In this document: piece by piece, positions 9,229 through 18,383 of the stretch | Layout: each line of letters begins with the position of its first letter | Numbering within the stretch: position 1 is the first letter of the stretch | Assembly (NCBI GenBank): GCA_949282205.1 | Contig: CASDOS010000021.1 | Span: 1 to 64,000 of the forward strand | DNA from: an uncultured Alphaproteobacteria bacterium | Lineage (GTDB): Bacteria > Pseudomonadota > Alphaproteobacteria > RF32 > CAG-239 | Length of the DNA: 64,000 nucleotides | Direction of reading: 5' to 3' | Program-made: the position numbers and the translations under genes | Notes under the pieces: model-generated | What the model was told of the DNA's origin: nothing | Database searches by the model: none | Seen by the model: only the letters and a program-made list of their open reading frames with translations

Positions 9229-10302
9229 TTAATCCAGATAAAGAGAACTCATTTTATAACGTTTAATAAGATTACGCAGCAAAACACCGATAATCGCAGC
9301 AACAGGAACCGCCAACATTAATCCGAGAAAACCTAACAAAACACCTCCGGCCAATAACGCAAACATAACCCAAACCGGATGCAACCCGACATTATCGCCC
9401 ACCAATTTAGGTGTTAAGAAATTTCCCTCCAAAAACTGTCCGCTTAAGAATACGGCAACAACATACATAACGTGCGTAACATCGTTAAACTGCGCAAAAG
9501 CCAAAATTACCGCCAAAACAAAACCGGTAATCGAGCCGACATAAGGAATAAAAGAAATAACTCCGGCGATAAAACCGACAAGTAAACCTAATTCTAACCC
9601 CACCAACTTCAAGCCGATAGAATAATACAAACCTAAAATCACACAAACACTAAGCTGACCGCGGATAAAACCGGCAATAATTGTATTAATTTCCTGCATA
9701 CTTTGCATAATACCTTTTTTAGATTTTTTCGGTAACAATCCTTCAAATTTTGTAACAAAAGTATCCCAATCACGCAACATATAAAAAGCGACGATAGGTG
9801 TAATTAAGATAAGCGAAATAAGATTAATAAATGCGAACCCGTTTGCGATTAATCCCTGAAACAATTTGCTTGCTAATTTCACCCCATTACCGATATTTCC
9901 CTTAATCATATTTTCCAAATTACCTGCAAACAAATCCGGATACTTTTCAGCCAAATGTTTCAGCATCGGACGAATTTTATCCAACAACAAGGCCAAATAT
10001 TTAGGTGTAGCCTGAATAAGTAACGTCAACTGACTTTCGACCATCCCCAAGAATAAGAAGATTGCAGGAATTACCAACAAAATCATCAGTATACAAACAA
10101 TAACAGTCGCCCAAGTTCTAGAGATTTTGCATTTTTCCAATTTAATCGTCAGAGGGTTCAAGAGATATGCCAATAAAATACCGGCAACAAATGGCATCAA
10201 AACAGAACGAAGCATATAAAGAAAGAAGAAGAACACAAAAAAGATAACAAACCACATATAAGGGTTCACATAAAAGCGACTTTGCACTTTAGTTGATGGC
10301 AT
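9229..10302 (-). CDS. AI-2E family (PerM-like) membrane permease
   Basis: A 357-aa inner-membrane protein with about eight hydrophobic helices. The amino end has the paired helices and LAYLLNPLTIKLEK segment of this family, and the carboxy half has the signature LVGDNVGLHPVWVMFALLAG. Members export varied solutes; the autoinducer link is a name only. Its start overlaps the DUF2066 gene end by 14 bases, indicating translational coupling. Confidence 0.9.
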   Translation of the reverse strand: MPSTKVQSRFYVNPYMWFVIFFVFFFFLYMLRSVLMPFVAGILLAYLLNPLTIKLEKCKISRTWATVIVCILMILLVIPAIFLFLGMVESQLTLLIQATPKYLALLLDKIRPMLKHLAEKYPDLFAGNLENMIKGNIGNGVKLASKLFQGLIANGFAFINLISLILITPIVAFYMLRDWDTFVTKFEGLLPKKSKKGIMQSMQEINTIIAGFIRGQLSVCVILGLYYSIGLKLVGLELGLLVGFIAGVISFIPYVGSITGFVLAVILAFAQFNDVTHVMYVVAVFLSGQFLEGNFLTPKLVGDNVGLHPVWVMFALLAGGVLLGFLGLMLAVPVAAIIGVLLRNLIKRYKMSSLYLD

Positions 10303-11323
10303 AATAACCTCCTTCTTTTTTTAACTTATACCCATTCAAAGCCAAATTAGCCTGCAATTTTTCCCAAACACCGTTATAGATAAAACTAAAATGAACTTTA
10401 CCATTTGCCATAGAAACGACATTAACATCTTTAACCAACGGATTTGTTTCCAAAAAACGTTTCAAAGCAAGCCATTCACCAAGTTTTGAATAAGAATAAA
10501 CAGCATCTACTTTCTGATTAACAATTTCATCATCATCGTGCCAATTTTCAAGTTTAGCATCCTTTTTAACATCTTTAAAAAAAGGCAATACGGCATCTAT
10601 CATTTCCTGCGAAGTAGCATTTTCGGCAATAATCACTTCTGCAATTTCACGACTGGGAAAAGATTTAACATAAACCTTACCATCTTTTAGTGAATATTTC
10701 AAAACATAAATATTTTCCACATTATTAAAGTCAGAAAGTTCCCCAAACTCTGCATCAGTCATATCATAAATACGATTAGCCTCAACAGCGGTAATATTTC
10801 CCAAATTTTTATCTATATCATGAAGAATAAGGTTACCTTTGCGCAGATTACGACGTTGAGCAAAAGCCTGCCTCCAAAAATTTGCATCGCTCCACAAATC
10901 AAGAGTACCGTCAGCCTGTTCAAGCAGAGGAACAACCAAAACTGTTTGTTCTTCGCCAACGACCATTGGCAAATTATTTTCGGCCATATACGCTTTCAAA
11001 ACATCCTCATTAACGGAAACTCTCAAATCTGCGATATAACGAACATCAGAAGACTTTTCCATAAGCACCATAACGCCGGCAATAAAATGTTGAATTTGAT
11101 TATCATTTAACTTATCCAACTCTTGCACACTTTGATTTGAGCTAATACTCAACAAAACTTCATTTAAGGCCTCTCTTCTGGCTTTATTCATAGCCTGTTT
11201 TTTAGCCTCCACGACATTTTCTGCCGTTATATCAACATTAACATCAGCCTCAAAAAGAGGTTTCGCAACAGCATTTACCGAAAAGACAAAAGCCAACATA
11301 GCAACAAAGAAAAATCTAAACAC
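10289..11323 (-). CDS. DUF2066 domain protein, exported
   Basis: A signal peptide (MFRFFFVAMLAFVFSVNAVA) is followed by FEADVNVDITAENVVEAKKQ and an alanine/arginine helix, as in the DUF2066 family. These proteins often sit next to an AI-2E permease in Alphaproteobacteria, as here. The predicted location is periplasmic. Function is unknown; a role with the adjacent permease in envelope transport is only suggested by the overlap of the genes. Confidence 0.8.
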   Translation of the reverse strand: MFRFFFVAMLAFVFSVNAVAKPLFEADVNVDITAENVVEAKKQAMNKARREALNEVLLSISSNQSVQELDKLNDNQIQHFIAGVMVLMEKSSDVRYIADLRVSVNEDVLKAYMAENNLPMVVGEEQTVLVVPLLEQADGTLDLWSDANFWRQAFAQRRNLRKGNLILHDIDKNLGNITAVEANRIYDMTDAEFGELSDFNNVENIYVLKYSLKDGKVYVKSFPSREIAEVIIAENATSQEMIDAVLPFFKDVKKDAKLENWHDDDEIVNQKVDAVYSYSKLGEWLALKRFLETNPLVKDVNVVSMANGKVHFSFIYNGVWEKLQANLALNGYKLKKEGGYYAIN

Positions 11324-11461
11324 GATAAAATCTCCAAAATTAACCTCTACTAGATTTATAACGTAAAAGCATAAAAATCAAACTTTTTTATTGCCTTTTA
11401 AAAGGTTATGATATTAACTGAAGAAAACTTTTCAAATACACATCATAAAAGGACGATAGAG

Positions 11462-12466
11462 ATGAAAATAACCAAATTTCTTGATAGCCTTTTAGAGAGA
11501 GCCTCTAAAGAGCTGAAAACGATTGTGTTGCCGGAAGGCGAAGATGAGCGCATTTTACAAGCAGCCCACACCATTGCCGAAAGAAAAGCAGCTAAATTGA
11601 TTATCTTGGGTAATCCGGAAGAAATCAAAGCCTACTTTGATAAAAACAACTGGAACATGGATGGGATTGAATTATTACAACCGGAAACCTCCGACAAATT
11701 AGAAAAATACGCGGATTTATTATATGAATTGCGCAAAGCCAAGGGTATGACACCGAACGACGCCAAAAAATTAGCATTAAACTACAACTATTTTGGAACA
11801 TTAATGATAAAAGCCGGCGATGCGGACGGTATGGTATCGGGAGCCAATCACTCCACGGCAGATACGGTAAGACCAGCATTACAAATCATCAAATCGGCTC
11901 ACAAAGAGCGTAGCGTTTCATCAGCTTTAATTCTGGTAGCCAATGATAAGCCCTATATTTTCTCGGACTGTGCAATTATTATAAATCCGAGCGAACAAGA
12001 ATTAGCCGATATGGCTTTAGCTAGTTCTGAAACTGCTTTGAAATTTGGCTTATCACCTAAAGTAGCCATGTTATCATATTCCACCAGAGGATCTGGCTCT
12101 GGCGGAATGGTTGATAAAGTTCGTACAGCAACAAAACTGGCCCAAGACATGTTATTGCTCGATGAATATAAGAGTCTGCCGATAATGATTGACGGAGAAA
12201 TGCAAGCTGATGCGGCACTAGATACGGTTGTCGCCAAGAAAAAAGCGCCGGATTCCAGAGTTGCCGGTCAAGCAAACGTATTGATTTTCCCATGTCTTGA
12301 AGTTGGAAATATCAGTTACAAATTATTGCAACGTTTATGCGGATGTGAAGCCTACGGTCCGATGCTACAAGGTTTGAATGCTCCCGTAAATGACCTATCA
12401 CGCGGCGCATTAGCCGAAGACATTGTCGGAATGATTGCGATTACGGCAATTCAAGCAACCAAATAA
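11462..12466 (+). CDS. pta: phosphate acetyltransferase
   Basis: Converts acetyl-CoA and phosphate to acetyl phosphate, the first step of acetate production or the reverse route for acetate uptake. The short (334-aa) PTA/PTB catalytic form is visible: IVLPEGEDERIL, GMVSGANHSTADTVRPALQI near residue 140, and the closing PVNDLSRGALAEDIV. The start is taken at ATG 11462, preceded by AAAGGA; an upstream in-frame ATG at 11408 has poor spacing. ackA follows after 24 bases. Confidence 0.95.
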   Translation: MKITKFLDSLLERASKELKTIVLPEGEDERILQAAHTIAERKAAKLIILGNPEEIKAYFDKNNWNMDGIELLQPETSDKLEKYADLLYELRKAKGMTPNDAKKLALNYNYFGTLMIKAGDADGMVSGANHSTADTVRPALQIIKSAHKERSVSSALILVANDKPYIFSDCAIIINPSEQELADMALASSETALKFGLSPKVAMLSYSTRGSGSGGMVDKVRTATKLAQDMLLLDEYKSLPIMIDGEMQADAALDTVVAKKKAPDSRVAGQANVLIFPCLEVGNISYKLLQRLCGCEAYGPMLQGLNAPVNDLSRGALAEDIVGMIAITAIQATK

Positions 12467-12490
12467 TCTAACCCCAATAAGGAAAATAAA

Positions 12491-13675
12491 ATGAAAAAGA
12501 TTCTCGTATTAAATTCAGGCTCATCTTCATTAAAATATCAGTTATTTAATGTTGATGGCGACAAATATGACGTTATTGCCAAAGGAAAAGCAGACCGTAT
12601 CGGCATTCATGGTTCATTTGTTGAAATCAAAATCACCAGTGGTGAAAAACGCACCAGAGAAGTAGCTTTGCCAACACATAATGAAGCTATTGCAGAAGTC
12701 ACCCAAGAATTATTAAAGGGCGCATTGAAATCCATGGATGAAATTGACGCCGTCGGACACCGTATCGTGCAAGGCGGTGACATTTTCAAAAACTCTGTAT
12801 TGGTAACAGATACGGTAATAGAGCAAATTGAAGAATTATCGGAATTAGCACCTTTGCACAACCATGCGCATGTATTAGGTATCCGAGCCGTAAAAAAACT
12901 TTTGCCCAATGTTCCGCAAACAGTTGTTTTCGATACAGCATTCCACCAAACCATGCCGAAAGAAGCATTTTTATACGCGCTTCCAATAGAGCAATACACA
13001 AAATACAAAATTCGCCGTTATGGCTTCCATGGAACATCACACGCATACGTTTCACAAAAAGCCGCTGAACTAATCGGCAAAAAAGGCAAAATCATCACTT
13101 GTCACTTAGGCAATGGAGCATCCATTTCCGCCGTTGACAATGGAATATGCTTAGATACATCTATGGGTTTCACACCTCTTGCAGGACTAGTAATGGGCAC
13201 ACGCTGCGGTGATATTGACCCATATATTCCGTTATACATTTGTAAAACTCAAAACAAAACACCTGACGAAGTAAATGAAATTTTGAATAAAAAAAGTGGT
13301 ATGTTCGGTTTGTGCGGATATTCCGACAACCGCGATATAGAAACGCTTTATGGTGTAGAAGAAGCCGCCACAGACGCTTTAAATACATACATTCACAGTA
13401 TTATCCGCTTCATCGGTGCATACATTGCCGTTTTAGGAGGCGTTGACGCCATCGTATTTACGGCAGGTATCGGTGAAAATGGTTCTTTGATAAGAAAATT
13501 AGTCGTAGAACGTTTAGCTTACTTAGGCATCACTTTAGATGAAGAAGCAAATAACAAGAGAGGCGACATTACAGAAATCTCTACAAAAGATTCAAAAGTT
13601 CGCGTATTCGTTATCCCAACCGATGAAGAATACATGATTGCCAAAGATACAATGCAAATTGTATTCGGTGCATAA
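12491..13675 (+). CDS. ackA: acetate kinase
   Basis: Transfers phosphate from acetyl phosphate to ADP, giving ATP and acetate. The ASKHA fold motifs are clear: VLNSGSSSLKYQLF at the start, FDTAFHQTMP near residue 152, RRYGFHGTSHAYVS near 177, GNGASISAV near 209 and FTAGIGENG near 327. At 394 aa it has the usual length. AATAAGGAAAAT precedes the ATG. With pta it forms a two-gene fermentative ATP-yielding operon ended by a strong terminator. Confidence 0.98.
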   Translation: MKKILVLNSGSSSLKYQLFNVDGDKYDVIAKGKADRIGIHGSFVEIKITSGEKRTREVALPTHNEAIAEVTQELLKGALKSMDEIDAVGHRIVQGGDIFKNSVLVTDTVIEQIEELSELAPLHNHAHVLGIRAVKKLLPNVPQTVVFDTAFHQTMPKEAFLYALPIEQYTKYKIRRYGFHGTSHAYVSQKAAELIGKKGKIITCHLGNGASISAVDNGICLDTSMGFTPLAGLVMGTRCGDIDPYIPLYICKTQNKTPDEVNEILNKKSGMFGLCGYSDNRDIETLYGVEEAATDALNTYIHSIIRFIGAYIAVLGGVDAIVFTAGIGENGSLIRKLVVERLAYLGITLDEEANNKRGDITEISTKDSKVRVFVIPTDEEYMIAKDTMQIVFGA

Positions 13676-13702
13676 ATAAAATTTTATCTATACCCAAACA
13701 AG

Positions 13703-13738
13703 AAAGGCTCTCTCAATTAAGAGAAAGCCTTTTTTTTA
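13703..13738. terminator. bidirectional terminator after ackA
   Basis: AAAGGCTCTCTC pairs imperfectly with GAGAAAGCCTTT and runs into eight T residues. It also serves the convergent gene ending at 13751. Confidence 0.85.
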
Positions 13739-13750
13739 TAACCGGTCACA

Positions 13751-14863
13751 TTAAGCACTGAGTAATCCACGCCATTTTGCCATTTCAGCAATATCGGCAT
13801 CAAACCCATATCGTTCTTGGTACATCTCAATCAACTGAGAATTAGCAAGTTTCACTAACTCTTTCTGTGCAACAGAACAAAGACGATGATAATCCAAATA
13901 ATATTTAACCATTTCCAAATTACCGGATTGCACAAGCAATACAACATCATCATCAAGCCAATCGTCATACTTTTGAATTTGAATTTTCAAAAGTTGCGGA
14001 TATCCGGCTTTAAGAATAGCCTCCACATATCGAGCAACCTCACCCAAAGCCGAAGGATGATTAAGAGAAGAAACTTCTTGAATTTTCTCAATCAGTTCAA
14101 ATCTCTCCAATTCAAGCAATTTTTCCATAAATTTGACATCCATCAACCAATTATCAAAATATTTCAGAATAACTTCATCAGAACAACGTTCCGCCAAAAC
14201 ATCTTCACAACAAAAGCTATTGTCCTCAATGTATTCTTCTAAAAGTTTTTGATTACCTTTCCAAATCAATAATTCGCTACATTCCAAATAAGGAAAATAC
14301 GCTCTCACTTCCTCATCTGTTCCAAAATAAACAAGAGCTTCCTCTTCTTCGTAGGTTAAATCTACACCTTCTAACAATGCTTGACGCGCCACTTCCAAAC
14401 GAGCCAATTGAAGAGGCGTCGGATTGTTCACAACAGGCGCAGGCATAACCCATTTTGCACGAGGAACTTCTGGCATAATATAGTCAATTTTAGGATTTAC
14501 CGACTGACACACCTTCTCTGTCATTTCCCGAACAATAAACGACTTCTTCACAACCATAATAGAAGAACACCTACCTAAGCGAGGTGTTTTCTCACATATT
14601 CCGTCAGAATAAACATAAATCGGAAAATTCATTTTCTCTTTAAGACATATAATAGCTTCGCCTAAAGACAAATTTTCATCATCCCAAACAGCCAAACATT
14701 CATCTTTAAGGTCAGATGCAGTAAATTTCCCATGTACAACCACAATTGCATTCATCTTACCTGATACAATAGATTTACCAAACGAGCCATCAGAGTAGAA
14801 ATAGAAAGGATAACCGATTTTCGCACCGATATCATTAATTTGTTTTAAAATAGTATTTTTCAT
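13751..14863 (-). CDS. hypothetical protein with duplicated N-terminal module
   Basis: A 370-aa soluble protein of unknown function. Two related segments occur in the first 115 residues: GYPFYFYSDGSFGKS (about 18-32) and NFPIYVYSDGICEKT (about 77-91). Each is preceded by a helix and followed by a V-V-V strand, so the amino half is an internal duplication. From about residue 150 on the chain is acidic and all-helical, with ankyrin/HEAT-like spacing (SGNLEMVKYYLDYHRL). An in-frame GTG lies one codon earlier; ATG was chosen. It is a single gene between two terminators. Confidence 0.6.
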   Translation of the reverse strand: MKNTILKQINDIGAKIGYPFYFYSDGSFGKSIVSGKMNAIVVVHGKFTASDLKDECLAVWDDENLSLGEAIICLKEKMNFPIYVYSDGICEKTPRLGRCSSIMVVKKSFIVREMTEKVCQSVNPKIDYIMPEVPRAKWVMPAPVVNNPTPLQLARLEVARQALLEGVDLTYEEEEALVYFGTDEEVRAYFPYLECSELLIWKGNQKLLEEYIEDNSFCCEDVLAERCSDEVILKYFDNWLMDVKFMEKLLELERFELIEKIQEVSSLNHPSALGEVARYVEAILKAGYPQLLKIQIQKYDDWLDDDVVLLVQSGNLEMVKYYLDYHRLCSVAQKELVKLANSQLIEMYQERYGFDADIAEMAKWRGLLSA

Positions 14864-14934
14864 CACATAAAAATTTTAAGTTTTACAATAATTTAATTTT
14901 ACGGAGATACTAGATATTAAAACATTTTCTGTCA

Positions 14935-14960
14935 ACAAAAAAGGGAGCTGCTATGCTCCC
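14935..14960 (-). terminator. terminator of the OmpA-like gene
   Basis: Read on the minus strand, GGGAGC and GCTCCC pair around a six-base loop and are followed by six T residues. Confidence 0.85.
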
Positions 14961-14984
14961 CTATCTGCAATAATAAAAAAAGGC

Positions 14985-15623
14985 TTAACGATTAATCAGC
15001 ACAATTTCAACACGACGATTCTGTTCTCTTCCTGCAGCTGTCGCATTAGACGCAATCGGATTAGAAGAACCATAACCATTAGAAACAATACGGTTAGCAT
15101 CAACACCTTTCAACCTCAAATAATTAGAGATTGAGTTAGCTCTCATCAAAGAAAGAGAGTTATTTGTAGCGGCACTGCCTGTGCTATCCGTATAACCGTT
15201 AACTTGAACCATTGTCTTGCTATATTCATTAATAACTTTGGCAATAGAATTCAAAACAGGTTGGAATGCAGGTTTAATATTTGCATCATTTGAATCAAAC
15301 GTAATATTACCCGGCATAATCAAATAAATTTGCCCATTAACTTCTTGTACTTGAACACCGGTATTTAGCAGCTCTTGACGCAATTTACGCGCTTGCACAT
15401 CCATATAAGCACCAGTACCGGCACCGGCAGCCGCACCAACACCAGCACCGATTAACGCACCTTTTTCACCACCGGCTAAAGCACCGATTCCCGCACCGGC
15501 AAGAGCTCCGATACCTGTCCCCCAAGCAGTATTAGAAACTTTACTCTGCCCCGTATAAGGATCAGTAGCACAAGCAGTTAACAAAGAAACAGCTAACACA
15601 CTGCAAATAAGTGATTTTCTCAT
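14985..15623 (-). CDS. OmpA-family outer-membrane lipoprotein
   Basis: The lipobox LLTAC gives a lipoprotein with Cys18 as lipidation site. A glycine/alanine-rich segment (about 35-75, glycine-zipper type) follows, then an OmpA peptidoglycan-binding domain from about 105, with NGYTDSTGSAATNNSLSLMR, SNGYGSSNPIASN and NRRVEIVL. This YiaD-like architecture anchors the outer membrane to the cell wall. It is a monocistronic gene with its own terminator. Confidence 0.92.
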   Translation of the reverse strand: MRKSLICSVLAVSLLTACATDPYTGQSKVSNTAWGTGIGALAGAGIGALAGGEKGALIGAGVGAAAGAGTGAYMDVQARKLRQELLNTGVQVQEVNGQIYLIMPGNITFDSNDANIKPAFQPVLNSIAKVINEYSKTMVQVNGYTDSTGSAATNNSLSLMRANSISNYLRLKGVDANRIVSNGYGSSNPIASNATAAGREQNRRVEIVLINR

Positions 15624-15688
15624 TAAATTAACCCCTCAATAAAATTACGAACACATACAATTTATAGCTTTGAGAGCTTAAAATACTC

Positions 15689-16351
15689 TTAATATTTTCC
15701 GACCTTTTTCAAAACATAGCGAATAATTAACAACAAATAGAGAGCCCCCAATCCCCATACAAGCCAGTTCTTCAATTCTCTGTCACTAATAGCTCTTGTA
15801 ATTTCATTAACATTAAGCGCACTACCTGCAACTTTAATACCATCTGTCGGTTTCTCGTGTAAAATATTGACAACGTACTGATATTCAGGGTTAAGAAAAT
15901 CAAAATTCAAGATTAAATCTTCCCCATAAGGCACAACTTCGGCCGTAATAGCATTAGTTGTTTCATCATTATCCAAATTATAATGTTGCATCATAGCGTC
16001 TTTAGGCACTTCTATCCGAATAGGATCATGCCCGATATGAGAAACATCAGTACCGGAAAGCGCCTGTTCTCCTTGATTATACAAATACACCTTTGTCAGA
16101 TATAAATCTTTATACTTTTTTCCTTTAACATCCACCGCATATTCATTAGTATTGTTAGAGGAAATCAACTTTACCGTATTCGTTTGATAGCGTAAAATCG
16201 GCCGACTGACATAAAATTGATAATATCCGAGAGCAATAGCAGAAACAGCTAGAATAAAAGCCCCTGTCGGACTGGTCCAAAAATTCCAAACACTTCCGAA
16301 TAAACTTCTGAAAAAACGTTTTTCTTCTTTTTTCTCATGATGCGTAAACAT
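15689..16351 (-). CDS. membrane protein of unknown function, two TM segments
   Basis: One hydrophobic helix near residues 32-48 and another near 196-213 enclose a 145-residue soluble domain rich in beta strands (for example LYLTKVYLYNQGEQALSGTDV), probably immunoglobulin-like and exposed outside the cytoplasm. The amino tail MFTHHEKKEEKRFFRS is positively charged, fitting an N-in topology. No family is recognised. It lies between typA and the OmpA lipoprotein on the same strand. Confidence 0.55.
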   Translation of the reverse strand: MFTHHEKKEEKRFFRSLFGSVWNFWTSPTGAFILAVSAIALGYYQFYVSRPILRYQTNTVKLISSNNTNEYAVDVKGKKYKDLYLTKVYLYNQGEQALSGTDVSHIGHDPIRIEVPKDAMMQHYNLDNDETTNAITAEVVPYGEDLILNFDFLNPEYQYVVNILHEKPTDGIKVAGSALNVNEITRAISDRELKNWLVWGLGALYLLLIIRYVLKKVGKY

Positions 16352-16412
16352 ATACTCTCCTCCTTAAAACATCATAAATATAAGTCCTAAAAATCAGATT
16401 TAAAGAGCAAAA

Positions 16413-16440
16413 GAGCCCGCATAAGCGAGCCCTTTACAAA
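16413..16440 (-). terminator. terminator of typA
   Basis: On the minus strand, GGCTCGC and GCGGGCT pair with a TTAT loop and are followed by CTTTTG. Moderate strength. Confidence 0.65.
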
Positions 16441-16458
16441 CAACATCAAAGAAAAAAC

Positions 16459-18276
16459 TTATGCTGTCGCATCATTTCTTGAGCGTTTACGCAAAATCGG
16501 ATCCAAAATTTTCTTACGCAACCGCAACGACTTAGGTGTAACTTCCAATAATTCATCTTGTTGAATATAAGACAAAGCCTGCTCCAAAGACATTTTACGC
16601 GGCGGTATCAAATCAATGGCTTCATCTTTACCTGCGGCACGAATATTTGTCAATTGCTTAGACTTTGTCGGATTAACTTCCAAATCATTAGACTTTGTAT
16701 GTTCCCCAATAATCATCCCCACATAAACAGGGCTGTTATGTTCAATAAACATCGGTCCCCTATCTTGCAATTTCCATAAAGAATAAGCAACAGCCGTACC
16801 GTCTTCACTGGAAATAAGCACACCGTTACGATGACTTTCAATTTCCCCTTTATAAGGTTCATACGCATAGAAAATACGGTTCATAACCCCGGTTCCGCGT
16901 GTATCGGTTAAAAATTCGGAGTGATAACCGATAAGACATCTGGACGGAGCATGAAAAATCAAACGCGTTTTATTTCCAACCTGAGAAGGAATCATCTCTA
17001 AAAGTTCAGCTTTACGTTGACTTAATTTCTCAACAACCGTACCGGAAAATTCATCATCGACATCAATAACAACTTCTTCCACCGGTTCAAGCAGATTACC
17101 GTTTTCATCTTTATGAAACAACACTTTCGGGCGAGAAATAGAGAGTTCAAACCCTTCACGACGCATTGTTTCAATCAAAACGCCCAATTGAAGCTCACCA
17201 CGACCGGCAACTTCAAAAGAGTCTGTCATATCAGTACGAGAGATTTTAAGAGCGATATTACATTCGGCTTCTTTTTGCAATCTATCCCAAATCATACGAG
17301 AAGTAACCTTATCACCTTCACGCCCGGCAAGAGGAGAATCATTAACCGAGAAAGTCATAGCCAATGTAGGCGGATCAATCGGTTGCGCTTCAATCGCATC
17401 TGTAACTTCCGGTGCACAAATTGTATCGGCAACCGTACCTTTAACAACACCGGCAACAGCGACAATATCACCTGCATGCGCCTCATTAAGCGCAACTCTT
17501 TCAAGTCCTTTGTAGGCCATAATTTTAGTAATACGCGTGCGTTCGACTTCACCTTTGTCATTAATAACTTTAACCGCGTCATTAACTCTCAAAATACCGC
17601 TATGAATTTTACCGGTTAAAATACGCCCAACAAATTTATCAGCTTCAAGTGTTGTCGCCAACATAGAGAAAAGCTTATCTTTTTCACAAACAGGTTCCGG
17701 AACATATGAAAGAATAAGATCGAACAATGGTTTCAAATCTTTTTTTTCATCTGTTAATTCTTTAACCGCCCAGCCGTTACGACCGGAGGCATATAAAACC
17801 GGAAAATCAAGTTGTTCATCAGTAGCATCAAGGCTCACAAACAAATCAAATATTTCATTTAAGACTTCATCTGGTCTGGCATCAGGTTTATCAGCCTTAT
17901 TAATAACCACAATCGGTTTAAGACCGATTTTCAAGGCTTTACCAAGCACAAATTTTGTTTGCGGCATCGGACCTTCTGATGAATCGACCAATAAGACCAC
18001 ACCATCAACCATAGAAAGAATACGTTCAACTTCCCCGCCAAAATCCGCGTGTCCCGGAGTATCTACAATGTTGATATGCGTACCATTCCAATCAACAGCC
18101 GTACATTTAGAAAGAATAGTAATACCTCTCTCGCGTTCCAAATCATTACTATCCATAACACAATCAGCGACTTTTTGATTATCTCTGAAAGTCCCGCTTT
18201 GGCGCAACAAACCATCAACCAATGTTGTTTTACCATGGTCGACGTGTGCAATAATTGCAATATTTCTAATATCCAT
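16459..18276 (-). CDS. typA: ribosome-associated GTPase TypA/BipA
   Basis: Translational GTPase involved in 50S assembly and stress adaptation. The amino domain shows AHVDHGKTTLVD (G1), ERGITILSK (G2), DTPGHADFGGE (G3) and NKADKP (G4). EF-G-like domains III and V and the TypA-specific tail (MSLEQALSYIQQDELLEVTP) follow. Its length of 605 aa is normal. It is a single gene followed by a moderate terminator. Confidence 0.98.
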   Translation of the reverse strand: MDIRNIAIIAHVDHGKTTLVDGLLRQSGTFRDNQKVADCVMDSNDLERERGITILSKCTAVDWNGTHINIVDTPGHADFGGEVERILSMVDGVVLLVDSSEGPMPQTKFVLGKALKIGLKPIVVINKADKPDARPDEVLNEIFDLFVSLDATDEQLDFPVLYASGRNGWAVKELTDEKKDLKPLFDLILSYVPEPVCEKDKLFSMLATTLEADKFVGRILTGKIHSGILRVNDAVKVINDKGEVERTRITKIMAYKGLERVALNEAHAGDIVAVAGVVKGTVADTICAPEVTDAIEAQPIDPPTLAMTFSVNDSPLAGREGDKVTSRMIWDRLQKEAECNIALKISRTDMTDSFEVAGRGELQLGVLIETMRREGFELSISRPKVLFHKDENGNLLEPVEEVVIDVDDEFSGTVVEKLSQRKAELLEMIPSQVGNKTRLIFHAPSRCLIGYHSEFLTDTRGTGVMNRIFYAYEPYKGEIESHRNGVLISSEDGTAVAYSLWKLQDRGPMFIEHNSPVYVGMIIGEHTKSNDLEVNPTKSKQLTNIRAAGKDEAIDLIPPRKMSLEQALSYIQQDELLEVTPKSLRLRKKILDPILRKRSRNDATA

Positions 18277-18383
18277 GCTCTTAAAATTCCTAAAAACGTC
18301 AACAAATATAAAGGGAAAATCCGATATAATTGCCCTCTTTATAGCAAAAAAAATTTAAATAGCAAGCCCTTGAACTAAAAAAA

